23,133 nt of DNA from Desulfurococcales archaeon (GTDB lineage: Archaea; Thermoproteota; Thermoprotei_A; Sulfolobales; Ignisphaeraceae), in the NCBI GenBank assembly GCA_027037025.1, contig JALWBS010000099.1, positions 1 through 23,133 on the forward strand, given 5' to 3'. Under the pieces are notes generated by a model that was not told where the DNA came from, made no database searches, and saw only the letters and a list, made by a program, of their open reading frames with translations. The translations under genes and the position numbers were made by a program. Below, piece after piece: positions 7,178-14,575 of this stretch. Within the stretch, counting starts at the first letter, position 1. Each line of letters opens with the position of its first letter.

Positions 7178-8592
7178 TCGCTCCTATCCTTATAATCCAT
7201 CACTTTCACACCGAGCTTGACGAGCTCACTCCTTATCCAATCGCTCAAGTCGTACAATCTCCTTTTTCTCAACTCAGAGCGTACAGAGATGATTAGATCG
7301 ATTGCTTTGTAGAGAAGATCTCGTAGTCTAGCATCCGACTCTCGGAAGATGTCGTCGAGGGTCGCAGTTACTTTATTGAACTGTTCGTATATGGATAGAG
7401 CCTTGAGAGCTAGGGCTGCGTTACGTGCTGTGATGATGCGGCTGTTCACCACTTTATTCAATCTCATTATCTGTTGGAGAGCTTCAGGGGTATTGAAGTC
7501 GTTGCTCATGGACTCGTGGAATCGCTTCTCTATATCGTTGAGCTCAGCTAGTACTCTAAGCTCCTCCTCGCTTAGTTTCGTGCTTGGTTCGAGCTCCGTG
7601 GCAAGCCTTAGAGATAGCGACGCTGCCCTACGAATCCTCTCGAGAACATCTTTGAACGAGTTGAGTATGTCTTCGGAGAACTCCAGCTGCTTTCTATAGT
7701 GGGCGGAGAATATCCATAACCTAACGACTTCGCATCCCCACTTATTCAATGCTTCGTCGGCATAGACAACGTTTCCCAAGCTCTTGCTCATCTTCTCTCC
7801 ACGCACCGTTAAGTAGCCGACGTGAACCCAGTACCTAACCCAACGCCTAGATGCTCCGAAGTACGCTTTCGCGAGCGCGAGCTCGTTTTCGTGGTGAGGA
7901 AACACCAGGTCTTGGCCGCCGCCATGTATATCAAAAGAGCTTCCGAGGTACTTGGAGGACATGACTACGCACTCCGTGTGCCATCCAGGCCGTCCCCGAC
8001 CCCAGGGAGATTCCCACCAAGGTTCTCCAGGTTTGGCCGCTTTCCACACCGCGAAATCGAAGGGATGACGTTTTTCTCTGAGGAACTCCTCCTCTTGCCG
8101 CCATTCATCGCTGCTAAGTCTACCTGAAAGCTCGCCGTAGTTCGGGATCGTGGTAATGTCTAGGTAAACGGAGCCGCTAGGAGCCACGTATGCATGGCCT
8201 TTCTCGATGAGCTTCTCCGTGAACTTTATTATCTCTTCTATGTGGTCGGACACCCTTGGATGAATGTTGACAACGATTTTCAGTCGCTTCAGCACATCTA
8301 GGTACTCGCGGGCATACCTATCTGCGACATCTCTCCATGAGATTCCCTCCTTCCTAGCTCTGTTAATGATTTTATCGTCTATGTCCGTTATGTTCTGGAC
8401 GTGTATCACGGTATAGCCTCTTAGCACGAGATACCTCTTTATGAAATCGAACGCTGTATAGGATCTAACGTGCCCTATATGGGTCTTGTCGTAAACCGTG
8501 GGTCCGCAGAAGTAAGCTTTTACGATCGGTGGTTCTGTAGGAGTAAACTCCTCGACCCTCCTACCTAAGGTGTTGAAGATTCGTATCGACAC
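7159..8592 (-). CDS. cysS: Cysteinyl-tRNA synthetase
   Basis: 477 residues, full length. It charges tRNA-Cys with cysteine in the cytosol. Class I motifs are present: HIGH (38-41) in THIGHVRSY and KMSKS (267-271) in GEKMSKSLGN. The active-site zinc ligands are also visible: C29 in FCGPTVYD, C208 in WHTECVVMSS, and the PHHENE box (H233, E237). The DALR-type anticodon domain follows. The GTG start has an SD (GGTGAGGAG) 5 bases upstream. A TATA box lies within the last codons of the preceding gene. The 3' end overlaps the zinc-finger gene by 19 bases. Confidence 0.97.
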   Translation of the reverse strand: MSIRIFNTLGRRVEEFTPTEPPIVKAYFCGPTVYDKTHIGHVRSYTAFDFIKRYLVLRGYTVIHVQNITDIDDKIINRARKEGISWRDVADRYAREYLDVLKRLKIVVNIHPRVSDHIEEIIKFTEKLIEKGHAYVAPSGSVYLDITTIPNYGELSGRLSSDEWRQEEEFLREKRHPFDFAVWKAAKPGEPWWESPWGRGRPGWHTECVVMSSKYLGSSFDIHGGGQDLVFPHHENELALAKAYFGASRRWVRYWVHVGYLTVRGEKMSKSLGNVVYADEALNKWGCEVVRLWIFSAHYRKQLEFSEDILNSFKDVLERIRRAASLSLRLATELEPSTKLSEEELRVLAELNDIEKRFHESMSNDFNTPEALQQIMRLNKVVNSRIITARNAALALKALSIYEQFNKVTATLDDIFRESDARLRDLLYKAIDLIISVRSELRKRRLYDLSDWIRSELVKLGVKVMDYKDRSEWVLEL

Positions 8593-8597
8593 AAATG

Positions 8598-8614
8598 CTC
8601 CTCACCCGGAGGAG
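8598..8614 (-). promoter_or_regulatory. Hairpin that covers the cysS ribosome binding site
   Basis: In the mRNA, CTCCTC and GAGGAG form a 6-base-pair stem with a 5-base loop (CGGGT). The 3' arm and loop contain the SD GGTGAGGAG, 5 bases before the GTG start. The bases just upstream (GAGGAACTCCTC) allow a competing small stem using the same CTCC. Whether this matters at growth temperature is unknown. Confidence 0.45.
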
Positions 8615-8637
8615 TTCCTCGAGTAATGGTTTTGAAT

Positions 8638-8650
8638 CCCTATATAAATT
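8638..8650 (-). promoter_or_regulatory. TATA box of cysS
   Basis: Minus strand AATTTATATAGGG, with TTTATATA centred at about 8644. Initiation about 26 bases later (near 8618) gives a leader of about 26 bases holding the SD hairpin. The box overlaps the stop codon (TAG) of the upstream gene. Confidence 0.7.
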
Positions 8651-9113
8651 CTTGGAGATCGTTTGATACGTGAAGGATCGTGAGCTTGTTATCCTTGTTA
8701 CCACGGCTTATCCTTATCCTTATTGGGTACTTCGCTGAAGCTAGCGGAGGGCTGCAACGCGATAGACCGAGCTTCTTGACCTTGCGCTCTATCGTGTTTA
8801 TGAGCGATACTAGATCGGCATCGCTCCAATACTCGGCCAACGTGAAGAATCTGCATGGGAGCTCAACCAATCTGTTGCTGTATACGAGCTCTCTGACAAT
8901 ATTCTGTAACCTCTCAACGCTCACCGTGAATCTGCCTCTCACTAACTGCATAAGCTCTCTCCAGTGCAGAACCCTGTGTTCATGAAGTAGCTCCACTATG
9001 TAGGAAGCTATCTGCGGATTTTCGTCGCGTGTATATAGCTCAATCTCTATATCTGCATCATCGAGAAGATCCAGTGGGTCATCGGCGGACCTCTTAAGAG
9101 TCAAATTCAGCAC
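8640..9113 (-). CDS. Hypothetical protein with winged-helix-like segment
   Basis: 157 residues, no family recognised. An acidic N-terminus (DDPLDLLDDADIEIE) is followed by a helix-turn-helix-like stretch (QIASYIVELLHEHRVLHWRELMQLVRGRFTVSVERLQNIVRELVYSNRLVEL, about 34-86), which reads like a winged helix with the wing before FFTLAEYW. A basic C-terminus (RKVKKLGLSR..., IRIRISRGNKDNK) follows. A DNA- or RNA-binding role is an inference only. The GTG at 9113 has no SD, but a TATA box (ATTTAA) centred 27 bases upstream suggests a leaderless mRNA. It precedes cysS by 47 bases. Confidence 0.7.
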   Translation of the reverse strand: MLNLTLKRSADDPLDLLDDADIEIELYTRDENPQIASYIVELLHEHRVLHWRELMQLVRGRFTVSVERLQNIVRELVYSNRLVELPCRFFTLAEYWSDADLVSLINTIERKVKKLGLSRCSPPLASAKYPIRIRISRGNKDNKLTILHVSNDLQEFI

Positions 9114-9135
9114 CAGTCAATATTCGGGCGCAACC

Positions 9136-9145
9136 CCTTAAATCC
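9136..9145 (-). promoter_or_regulatory. TATA box of the wHTH-like gene
   Basis: Minus strand GGATTTAAGG, centred about 27 bases from the GTG at 9113, consistent with a leaderless transcript. Confidence 0.5.
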
Positions 9146-9146
9146 G

Positions 9147-9235
9147 CATTTGCTAGAGGGATTGTTGTTAAAACACGTATTAAAGCGCGTTGCAAGGCAA
9201 ACGATTTCTAAACCTAGATAACACACATTTGCTAG
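9147..9235. repeat. Two direct copies of CATTTGCTAG in the divergent promoter region
   Basis: CATTTGCTAG occurs at 9147-9156 and again at 9226-9235, flanking the divergent intergenic stretch between the wHTH-like gene and the Sm-like gene. One copy is next to the minus-strand TATA box and the other is about 20 bases before the plus-strand start, so they could be operator sites. Two 10-base copies may also be chance. Confidence 0.3.
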
Positions 9236-9255
9236 GCTAAGTCGAGGTGCAGGTG

Positions 9256-9675
9256 ATGAGCTACGTTCCGCATCATAAGAGACGTGGAGTTATAATAGAC
9301 GAGAGATTCGTTGGTCGTAGCCTAGAGATCTATACCGTCGACGGTGACAAGCTTTTGGGTTTAGTCGACGAAGTTGCGTGCAACGAGATCGGGATGCTTG
9401 TAGAGGGGAAACCAATCATAGTAGAGCGTCGGGCGATACTCTACGCTGTAACGGGGTTGACGGACGTTCATGGCATTTCTGAGGGTTGCGAGAAAGAGTT
9501 TGTGTTGAACGAGGAGTTCATAGGTAGGGATCTAGTTGTTAAGCTTATCAATGGTTTGGAGCTTCGAGGAAGGTTGATAAAGGTTTCTAGGAACGAGATA
9601 GGGATCGCTCAGGAGAACAGAGCGTTGATTATACCCAGGAGAGCGATATCCATAGTGAAGATAGTAGGTGAATGA
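9256..9675 (+). CDS. Tandem Sm/Hfq-like RNA-binding protein
   Basis: 139 residues made of two copies of one domain (about 17-65 and 87-135). By eye, about 18 of 49 aligned positions are identical without gaps, including FxGR, G...LxG, V..NEIG and RRAI. The second copy (LVVKLINGLELRGRLIKVSRNEIGI...IPRRAISIVKI) fits the Sm1/Sm2 layout, and its Sm2 part resembles Hfq KHAISTV. I infer an RNA-binding Sm-fold protein with two subunits fused. The frame opens at GTG 9247, but ATG 9256 has an SD (GAGGTG) 6 bases upstream and is preferred. Its stop overlaps the next start (ATGA), so the THUMP protein is translationally coupled to it. No direct functional evidence. Confidence 0.7.
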   Translation: MSYVPHHKRRGVIIDERFVGRSLEIYTVDGDKLLGLVDEVACNEIGMLVEGKPIIVERRAILYAVTGLTDVHGISEGCEKEFVLNEEFIGRDLVVKLINGLELRGRLIKVSRNEIGIAQENRALIIPRRAISIVKIVGE

Positions 9676-10229
9676 ACATGGAGTTCAATCTCGTGATAAC
9701 CTACGAACCGGGGAGGGAGAACTTAGACTGGGTCTTTCAGCAACTCAACGCGTGTATAGGCTCTACCTATGTGATCGTCAAGGTCCGCCCTTCTCTCATG
9801 CTCCTCAAGGTTCGCGACCCCTATGCAACGTGGTTCGAGATTAAGAAGTGTTTGCATGGCAAGGACACGGCAATTCATAGAGTGATTCCCGTTGACGAGG
9901 TTGTGGATCCGCTAGTCGATAAGGTATCCAAGAAAGTCGTTAAGTATGTTGAGGAGAGAATTCCCGTGGATGCTAGCTACAGGATAACTCTCCACGGCAA
10001 GCTGTACAAGGTGGATGAGAGGGGTAGGCTCGTTAGAGAGCATACAATGGATGCGATTAGGGCAATTGCATCGAATATCAATAGAAAGGTTGATTTGAAG
10101 AACCCTGAGTGGACCGTTTACATAAGAACCGTTCCGGTTCATAGGTGGTTCATAGTCGCTACTCTCAGCGTGGCTCGATCGCACGTATTTAAAAACATCA
10201 GGGTTGGAGAAGTTATGGAGCCTCTATGA
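9672..10229 (+). CDS. THUMP-domain protein (Tan1/THUMPD1-like)
   Basis: 185 residues. The N-terminal half (1-75) is a ferredoxin-like alpha/beta region (FNLVITYEPGRENLDWVFQQL..., YVIVKVRPSLMLLKV). The C-terminal half (about 80-170) has the THUMP pattern: IPVDASYRITLHGKLY, a helix THTMDAIR-like (HTMDAIRAIASNI), VDLKNPEWTVYIRTV, and WFIVATLSV. Length and architecture match stand-alone THUMP proteins such as Tan1, which bring tRNA to the acetyltransferase that makes N4-acetylcytidine. The ATG overlaps the stop of the Sm-like gene. No catalytic domain is present, so I infer an RNA-binding adaptor. The partner enzyme is not in the window. Confidence 0.75.
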   Translation: MNMEFNLVITYEPGRENLDWVFQQLNACIGSTYVIVKVRPSLMLLKVRDPYATWFEIKKCLHGKDTAIHRVIPVDEVVDPLVDKVSKKVVKYVEERIPVDASYRITLHGKLYKVDERGRLVREHTMDAIRAIASNINRKVDLKNPEWTVYIRTVPVHRWFIVATLSVARSHVFKNIRVGEVMEPL

Positions 10230-10248
10230 GCAGAGTCGATGGTTTTCC

Positions 10249-10962
10249 TCAGCGTTCTTTGCATTGCGAGAACGCGTAGCGCTCTAGCAAGTTTTTCAAT
10301 TCGTATGGATCGCGTGTATACAGCCTTATCCTCTGATTGGTTTGCTTATCGATTATCTCAACAAACATCCTTTCGTAGCTATAGGATAGTTCGTACCTAT
10401 CACAATCAAGGGGGAAACGTAGTGATACGGCTGAGCTTATGAGACCTTTCTCGCGTATTTCATAGGATGTCAAAGCCATGGGCATTTGGGCGGGACCCGT
10501 GAACCTGAGTCCGAAAGCTATGGCAGAGAATATGCCGTAGAGAACCAGGTATCGCTCGAACATTTCTAGCGTGCCGTGTTTCACTGTTGAAGGTATTATC
10601 AAGGGTTTCAGCAGGAATAGAACTATGAACCATATCCCCAGGGGAGCTATGAACATGAGCATGGACTTTCTAAAGAACTGCTTAGCTTCGTTTAGTAGTT
10701 GCGGATCCTTAGACATTAGATTCATAACCTCCTGCTGATCGGACTTGTAGAGAATTCTTCCCGATGACTCTATTATTGAGGATGCGGCTTTACGAGCTCG
10801 TACCCTAGGCACGATCAGCGATATTGCCATGAACACTAGGAAGTATAGTAAGAATACTATGCCCACGTATTTAGGTGGTACGAAAGATGAGATTGCGGAA
10901 AACGCGAGAGTGAACACTATCATGTACAGCACATTAATTAGGATCTGCCTCTTTACGGCCAA
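10249..10962 (-). CDS. Four-helix integral membrane protein
   Basis: 237 residues. Four hydrophobic helices are visible: about 8-27 (INVLYMIVFTLAFSAISSF), 32-52 (VGIVFLLYFLVFMAISLIVP), 100-122 (MLMFIAPLGIWFIVLFLLKP) and 138-156 (YLVLYGIFSAIAFGLRF). Helices 2 and 3 are separated by a charged, probably cytoplasmic, loop, and the last 75 residues form a soluble tail. It resembles archaeal predicted membrane proteins of the DUF2208 type, but I am not sure of that. The TTG start has an SD-like GGTG/GTGATC just upstream. It is convergent with the THUMP gene (19-base gap). Function unknown. Confidence 0.75.
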   Translation of the reverse strand: MAVKRQILINVLYMIVFTLAFSAISSFVPPKYVGIVFLLYFLVFMAISLIVPRVRARKAASSIIESSGRILYKSDQQEVMNLMSKDPQLLNEAKQFFRKSMLMFIAPLGIWFIVLFLLKPLIIPSTVKHGTLEMFERYLVLYGIFSAIAFGLRFTGPAQMPMALTSYEIREKGLISSAVSLRFPLDCDRYELSYSYERMFVEIIDKQTNQRIRLYTRDPYELKNLLERYAFSQCKER

Positions 10963-11009
10963 CTGATCACACCCATGGATGAGTCATCTAAAAAGAATAA
11001 TTGTTTGGC

Positions 11010-11222
11010 CTAGCTATGAACGTTATCTCTGTAGATATTCACTAAGAGCTTACCACCGTTCTTCCTTACAGAGACCCTCTCTACAATTTCCTTGTATCTA
11101 CATACTATGCACATGTACATGTACGTCGTCTTGACCTCACGACTCCCGATTTCGCTTTGTATCAACAGCGTCATAACGTTGTTGCATCTGGGACAAGTTT
11201 TTAATTCATTGATGCCGTTCAC
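11010..11222 (-). CDS. Small zinc-ribbon protein
   Basis: 70 residues with a four-Cys zinc ribbon: CPRC near residue 10 and CIVC near residue 38, followed by YKEIVERVSVRK. The layout (CPxC, hydrophobic strand, YMCxxCxYKE) is like the first ribbon of RNA polymerase RPB9/TFS-type proteins and of many small archaeal ribbons, but the rest of TFS is absent. The GTG start at 11222 has an SD (GGTGA) about 6 bases before it, which supports translation. It precedes the membrane protein gene by 47 bases on the same strand and may be cotranscribed. Function not known; DNA, RNA or protein contact is plausible. Confidence 0.65.
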   Translation of the reverse strand: MNGINELKTCPRCNNVMTLLIQSEIGSREVKTTYMYMCIVCRYKEIVERVSVRKNGGKLLVNIYRDNVHS

Positions 11223-11354
11223 CGCGCTTCACCGTGGTGATGTTCCTCACCTAGCGCTCGCTGCATCAACGCTGACTCTTTCGTTATATTGATCGGTACT
11301 CGGCTTACAAAAAGTTTTTGCACATTAGGAAAGTTCTTGTATTCGGTGATCGCG

Positions 11355-12464
11355 TTGGGTAACTTAATTAGGTTAAAGGTTGAGAGGCTGCAGCGTGAGT
11401 TGCGTAGATACGATGTGGAAGCTCTGATCCTAGGCAAAGAGTTCTCTAAATACCTGTTTCCCGAGGTTTACGATCCGCTTCTTGGATTCGTGTCTAACTA
11501 CGTAGTCTTAGATCTAGACAGCTTGGAGGTAGTATCGATCTGCGCACCTATTCAAGCGCCTACTATCCAGGATGTGTATCACCAGGTAAGAGTCGTTGTT
11601 GTAGATCCTCAGAACCGCGTGGATTTGGGGGTCCCTCGCTTTAGTGACGACGTCAAAGCGATTAGGTACGCTATAGGTAGGAAGCGTAGAATAGGCTATG
11701 CAGGCTCCGTACCCGTAGATAAGCTCAAGGATATGCTGATGATAGGCCTGGACTCTATCCTCAAGAAAATCGTTGTGAGCAAGCTTGATGAGGAGATCGA
11801 GAGGATTAAGCGAAGCGTTGAGATTACTGAAAAGGCTCTTCAAAACGCTGTTAGTGAGATATCGCCTGGATTGAGTGAGATTGAGATCGCCTCCATCATT
11901 TATAGAGAGCTCGTTGAGAAGGGATGCGAAGCTCTCGCGTTCCCCATCATAGTTGCGGTGGGTAGGGCTAGTCGGGAACCGCATCACATCCCTACGCGCT
12001 TTAGATTCAACGGTAAGCAACCTATCTTAGTAGACTTAGGGGTGAGAGTCGGAGGTTATTGTAGCGATATTACGCGGATGATCTTACCCCGTCGTTTAGA
12101 CGATGAATACCGGGAGTTGCCTAACGTGATCAACGCTGTTAGCGAAGCGATTGATAGAGCTCTCAAAGTGCTTAGAGGCGGTGTCCTAGGTAGCGACGTA
12201 TACAAAGAGGCTTTGAAAGGGTTAAGAGAACATGGTTACGATTCACTATTCATCCACGGATTAGGGCATGGACTTGGAATAGATGTCCATGAAGAGCCGT
12301 ACTTAAGTCATCGATGGGAGTACCCCATACCTAGCGGATGTGTTGTCACCGTGGAACCGGGAGTTTACCTGAGAGAGTTTGGTGTGAGAATAGAGGAGGA
12401 TATCCTCGTTCGAGAGAACGGTGTAGAGCAAATCTCAAAATCTCCACGCGTCATAGAGCTCTAG
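11355..12464 (+). CDS. M24 family metallopeptidase (prolidase / aminopeptidase P type)
   Basis: 369 residues from the TTG at 11355. It should remove N-terminal residues next to proline from peptides or dipeptides using two metal ions. The five pita-bread-fold ligands are all present: D227 in LVDLG, D238 in CSDITRMI, H305 in HGLGHGLG, E334 in VEPGVY, and E347 in RIEEDILV; the substrate His is in the REPHHIP segment. The N-terminal 140 residues form the usual prolidase N-domain. The frame is open to a TTG at 11289, but TTG 11355 has an SD (GGTGAT) 4 bases upstream and gives the usual length of archaeal prolidases (about 350-370). It is first in a tight operon; the next gene starts 7 bases after its stop. 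Confidence 0.9.
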   Translation: MGNLIRLKVERLQRELRRYDVEALILGKEFSKYLFPEVYDPLLGFVSNYVVLDLDSLEVVSICAPIQAPTIQDVYHQVRVVVVDPQNRVDLGVPRFSDDVKAIRYAIGRKRRIGYAGSVPVDKLKDMLMIGLDSILKKIVVSKLDEEIERIKRSVEITEKALQNAVSEISPGLSEIEIASIIYRELVEKGCEALAFPIIVAVGRASREPHHIPTRFRFNGKQPILVDLGVRVGGYCSDITRMILPRRLDDEYRELPNVINAVSEAIDRALKVLRGGVLGSDVYKEALKGLREHGYDSLFIHGLGHGLGIDVHEEPYLSHRWEYPIPSGCVVTVEPGVYLREFGVRIEEDILVRENGVEQISKSPRVIEL

Positions 12465-12471
12465 GGGCTTC

Positions 12472-13587
12472 GTGTACAAGATAAAGCTTTTCGATCCTCA
12501 GATAGGCGATGATGAGGTAGAAGCTGTAGCAAGGGTTCTGCGAAGCAAGTGGTTAGCGCACGGACCCGAAGTCGAAGCTTTCGAGAAAGAGTTTGCTCAG
12601 TACATAGGCGTGGAGGAAGGTGCTGCAGTAAGCAATGGCACCGTAGCTCTAGTACTCGCGATGAAGGCGTTGGGAATAGGACCTGGAGACGAAGTGATAG
12701 TTCCTAACTACACGTTCGTATCGACAGCCACGTCAGTGCTCATGGTAGGAGCTAAGCCTGTCTTCGCCGAGGTTGAATGGGATACATTCAACATCTCGGT
12801 CGAAGACGTTGCCAAGAGAATAAGTAGCAGAACTAAAGCCGTAGTAGCCGTACATCTCTTCGGTCACCCAGCGGATGTGAAGGCCCTTAGAGAGCTTGCA
12901 GATGATAAAGGTATATACCTAATTGAAGATGCAGCGCAAGCCCACGGAGCTGAGGCCTATGGTAGGAAAGTCGGTTCCTGGGGTCACGTGGCGATATTCA
13001 GCTTCTATGCGACTAAGAACATGACGACAGGGGAAGGAGGTATTGTTGTTAGCAATGATAGGGAGGTGATTCGTAGGGTCAAGCTACTGAGAAACCATGG
13101 CCAAGTGTCTAGGTATGTACACGAGGTACTCGGAGGTAATTACCGAATGACTTCGTTTCAAGCGGCGATCGGTAGGCAACAGCTTAAGAAGCTCGATGCA
13201 ATGAATGAGTCTAGGAGGAGAAACGCGTTCAAGCTATCTCGTAGACTTGGCGAGTTGAGAGGCATTGAGCTTCCCGTGGAGAGGAGCTGGGCGAAGCACG
13301 TGTACCACCTCTACGCCGTTAAGATAGTTGAAGCTGATAGAGATTGCGTGCGAAGATGCATGGTGGAGAGGGGTATAGAGGTCGGGGTTCACTATCCCAT
13401 GGCTTTAACCGAGCAACCATTATTCAGAAAACTCGGGTACGGAGATCTCGAATACCCGGTGTCGAAGAGGCTTTCGCGAGTTGAGCTAAGCCTACCCGTA
13501 CACCCTGGCTTATCTGATGAGGATATCGAGTACATAGCGAGCTCCCTTAGGCAGTGTTTAGACAGGTGCCGTCATGAAGAAGGCTAG
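12472..13587 (+). CDS. DegT/DnrJ/EryC1/StrS-family sugar aminotransferase
   Basis: 371 residues, the normal family length. These PLP enzymes transaminate keto-sugar nucleotides to make amino sugars for glycans. Visible: FDPQIGDDEVEAV at the start; SNGTVALVLAMKALGIGPGDEVIVPNYTF; EDAAQAHGA with Asp153; and the Schiff-base lysine K182 in FSFYATKNMTTGEGG. The C-terminal half has RNHGQ...GGNYRMTSFQAAIG. The start is GTG with a GGGG SD about 5 bases upstream. Its 3' end overlaps the DHH gene by 14 bases. The substrate cannot be told; protein or lipid glycosylation (for example of the surface protein at the right end of the window) is a guess. Confidence 0.93.
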   Translation: MYKIKLFDPQIGDDEVEAVARVLRSKWLAHGPEVEAFEKEFAQYIGVEEGAAVSNGTVALVLAMKALGIGPGDEVIVPNYTFVSTATSVLMVGAKPVFAEVEWDTFNISVEDVAKRISSRTKAVVAVHLFGHPADVKALRELADDKGIYLIEDAAQAHGAEAYGRKVGSWGHVAIFSFYATKNMTTGEGGIVVSNDREVIRRVKLLRNHGQVSRYVHEVLGGNYRMTSFQAAIGRQQLKKLDAMNESRRRNAFKLSRRLGELRGIELPVERSWAKHVYHLYAVKIVEADRDCVRRCMVERGIEVGVHYPMALTEQPLFRKLGYGDLEYPVSKRLSRVELSLPVHPGLSDEDIEYIASSLRQCLDRCRHEEG

Positions 13588-14575
13588 TATTTGCATAGTT
13601 ACGCATGTCGATGCTGATGCGGTAGCGTCGGCGGCTCTCTACATAGCATGCAGCGGCGTCGACCTTGACAACGTTAGAGCGCTGTTCGTAGCTCCCCGTG
13701 AGCTTCCCAAAGCTCTGGAATCTGCGGCGGTTAGTGGATGCTCCAAGATAGTTGTATCCGATCTAGCTCCTAACCCCAGCAATTTCGGGCATATACTTGG
13801 GATAGCTAAGGAAATCATTTCGAAGGGTATTGATGTGGAATGGTATGATCACCACGTATGGGAGAATGAGTGGATCAGAGCTCTCGCAGATGCGGGTGTC
13901 AAGATCGTGGTAGATCGATCGACGTGTGCAGCTGGTGTAGTGAGTAAGTACGTGTGTCGAAACGTTTTAGAGGATCTCTCCCGAGTTGCATGTTCAGTGG
14001 ATCTATGGAAATTCGATGATTGGAGGGCACCATATTTCTATAGGATAGTAGAGAAATTCTCTACTGAGGGAAAATGGTTTGAGTTGGTGCGGGAGCTAGT
14101 TGAGAAAGGGCTTGAGTATGTTCTGAGGGATTATGAAGGTGTTGTAGAGGAGGTGGTATCCCAAGAACTTGCCTTGATAAGCAGATCCCTGAAGAAGGTC
14201 GAGGTGCTAAATCTTGGAGATGTTAATGTGTGCGTGTACGTGAAGGATTCGGGCGAGAGAGTAGTGTCTACGAGCTTGATGTGCAATGCGATGATAGGTA
14301 GAGGGCTGTGTGACATAGCCGTAGTTGTCAGACAAGATCTTCGATCGGTGAGCTTGAGAAGTCGGCGATGCAACGTTAGGGAGATAGCGAAGGCTCTTGG
14401 GGGTGGGGGTCATCCTCGTGCAGCTGGAGCTCCATTTCCTCGGGGTTGGAGAAGGTTATTGGCGGTGATGGCGAAGTCTCTTGGTATGAAGGGTCTCAGC
14501 AGGAAGCTCGCAAGCAAGGTGATTATTGGTAAACTTCTAGAGCTGAGAGGTTTGGTACGCGATGTCTGTGAATAG
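13574..14575 (+). CDS. DHH-family phosphoesterase (DHH/DHHA1)
   Basis: 333 residues. Motif I is THVDADAVAS (H11, D13, D15), motif II is VSDLAPN (D63), motif III is the name-giving DHH in WYDHHVW (92-94), and motif IV is VVDRSTCAAG (D114). The DHHA1 substrate domain ends with GGGGHPRAAG. All metal ligands of a Mn-dependent phosphoesterase are present, so it should be active on small phosphodiesters (nano-RNA, cyclic dinucleotide or pAp type), though the actual substrate is not clear. It starts at an ATG overlapping the aminotransferase gene by 14 bases, after a GGTG SD, and itself overlaps the DUF429 gene by 14 bases. Confidence 0.9.
   Translation: MKKASICIVTHVDADAVASAALYIACSGVDLDNVRALFVAPRELPKALESAAVSGCSKIVVSDLAPNPSNFGHILGIAKEIISKGIDVEWYDHHVWENEWIRALADAGVKIVVDRSTCAAGVVSKYVCRNVLEDLSRVACSVDLWKFDDWRAPYFYRIVEKFSTEGKWFELVRELVEKGLEYVLRDYEGVVEEVVSQELALISRSLKKVEVLNLGDVNVCVYVKDSGERVVSTSLMCNAMIGRGLCDIAVVVRQDLRSVSLRSRRCNVREIAKALGGGGHPRAAGAPFPRGWRRLLAVMAKSLGMKGLSRKLASKVIIGKLLELRGLVRDVCE

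Noticed and set aside
7390..7440. GTGATGA inside cysS (plus strand) as a C box
   Set aside because: No CTGA at guide distance and no C'/D pair; inside a well-supported coding region.
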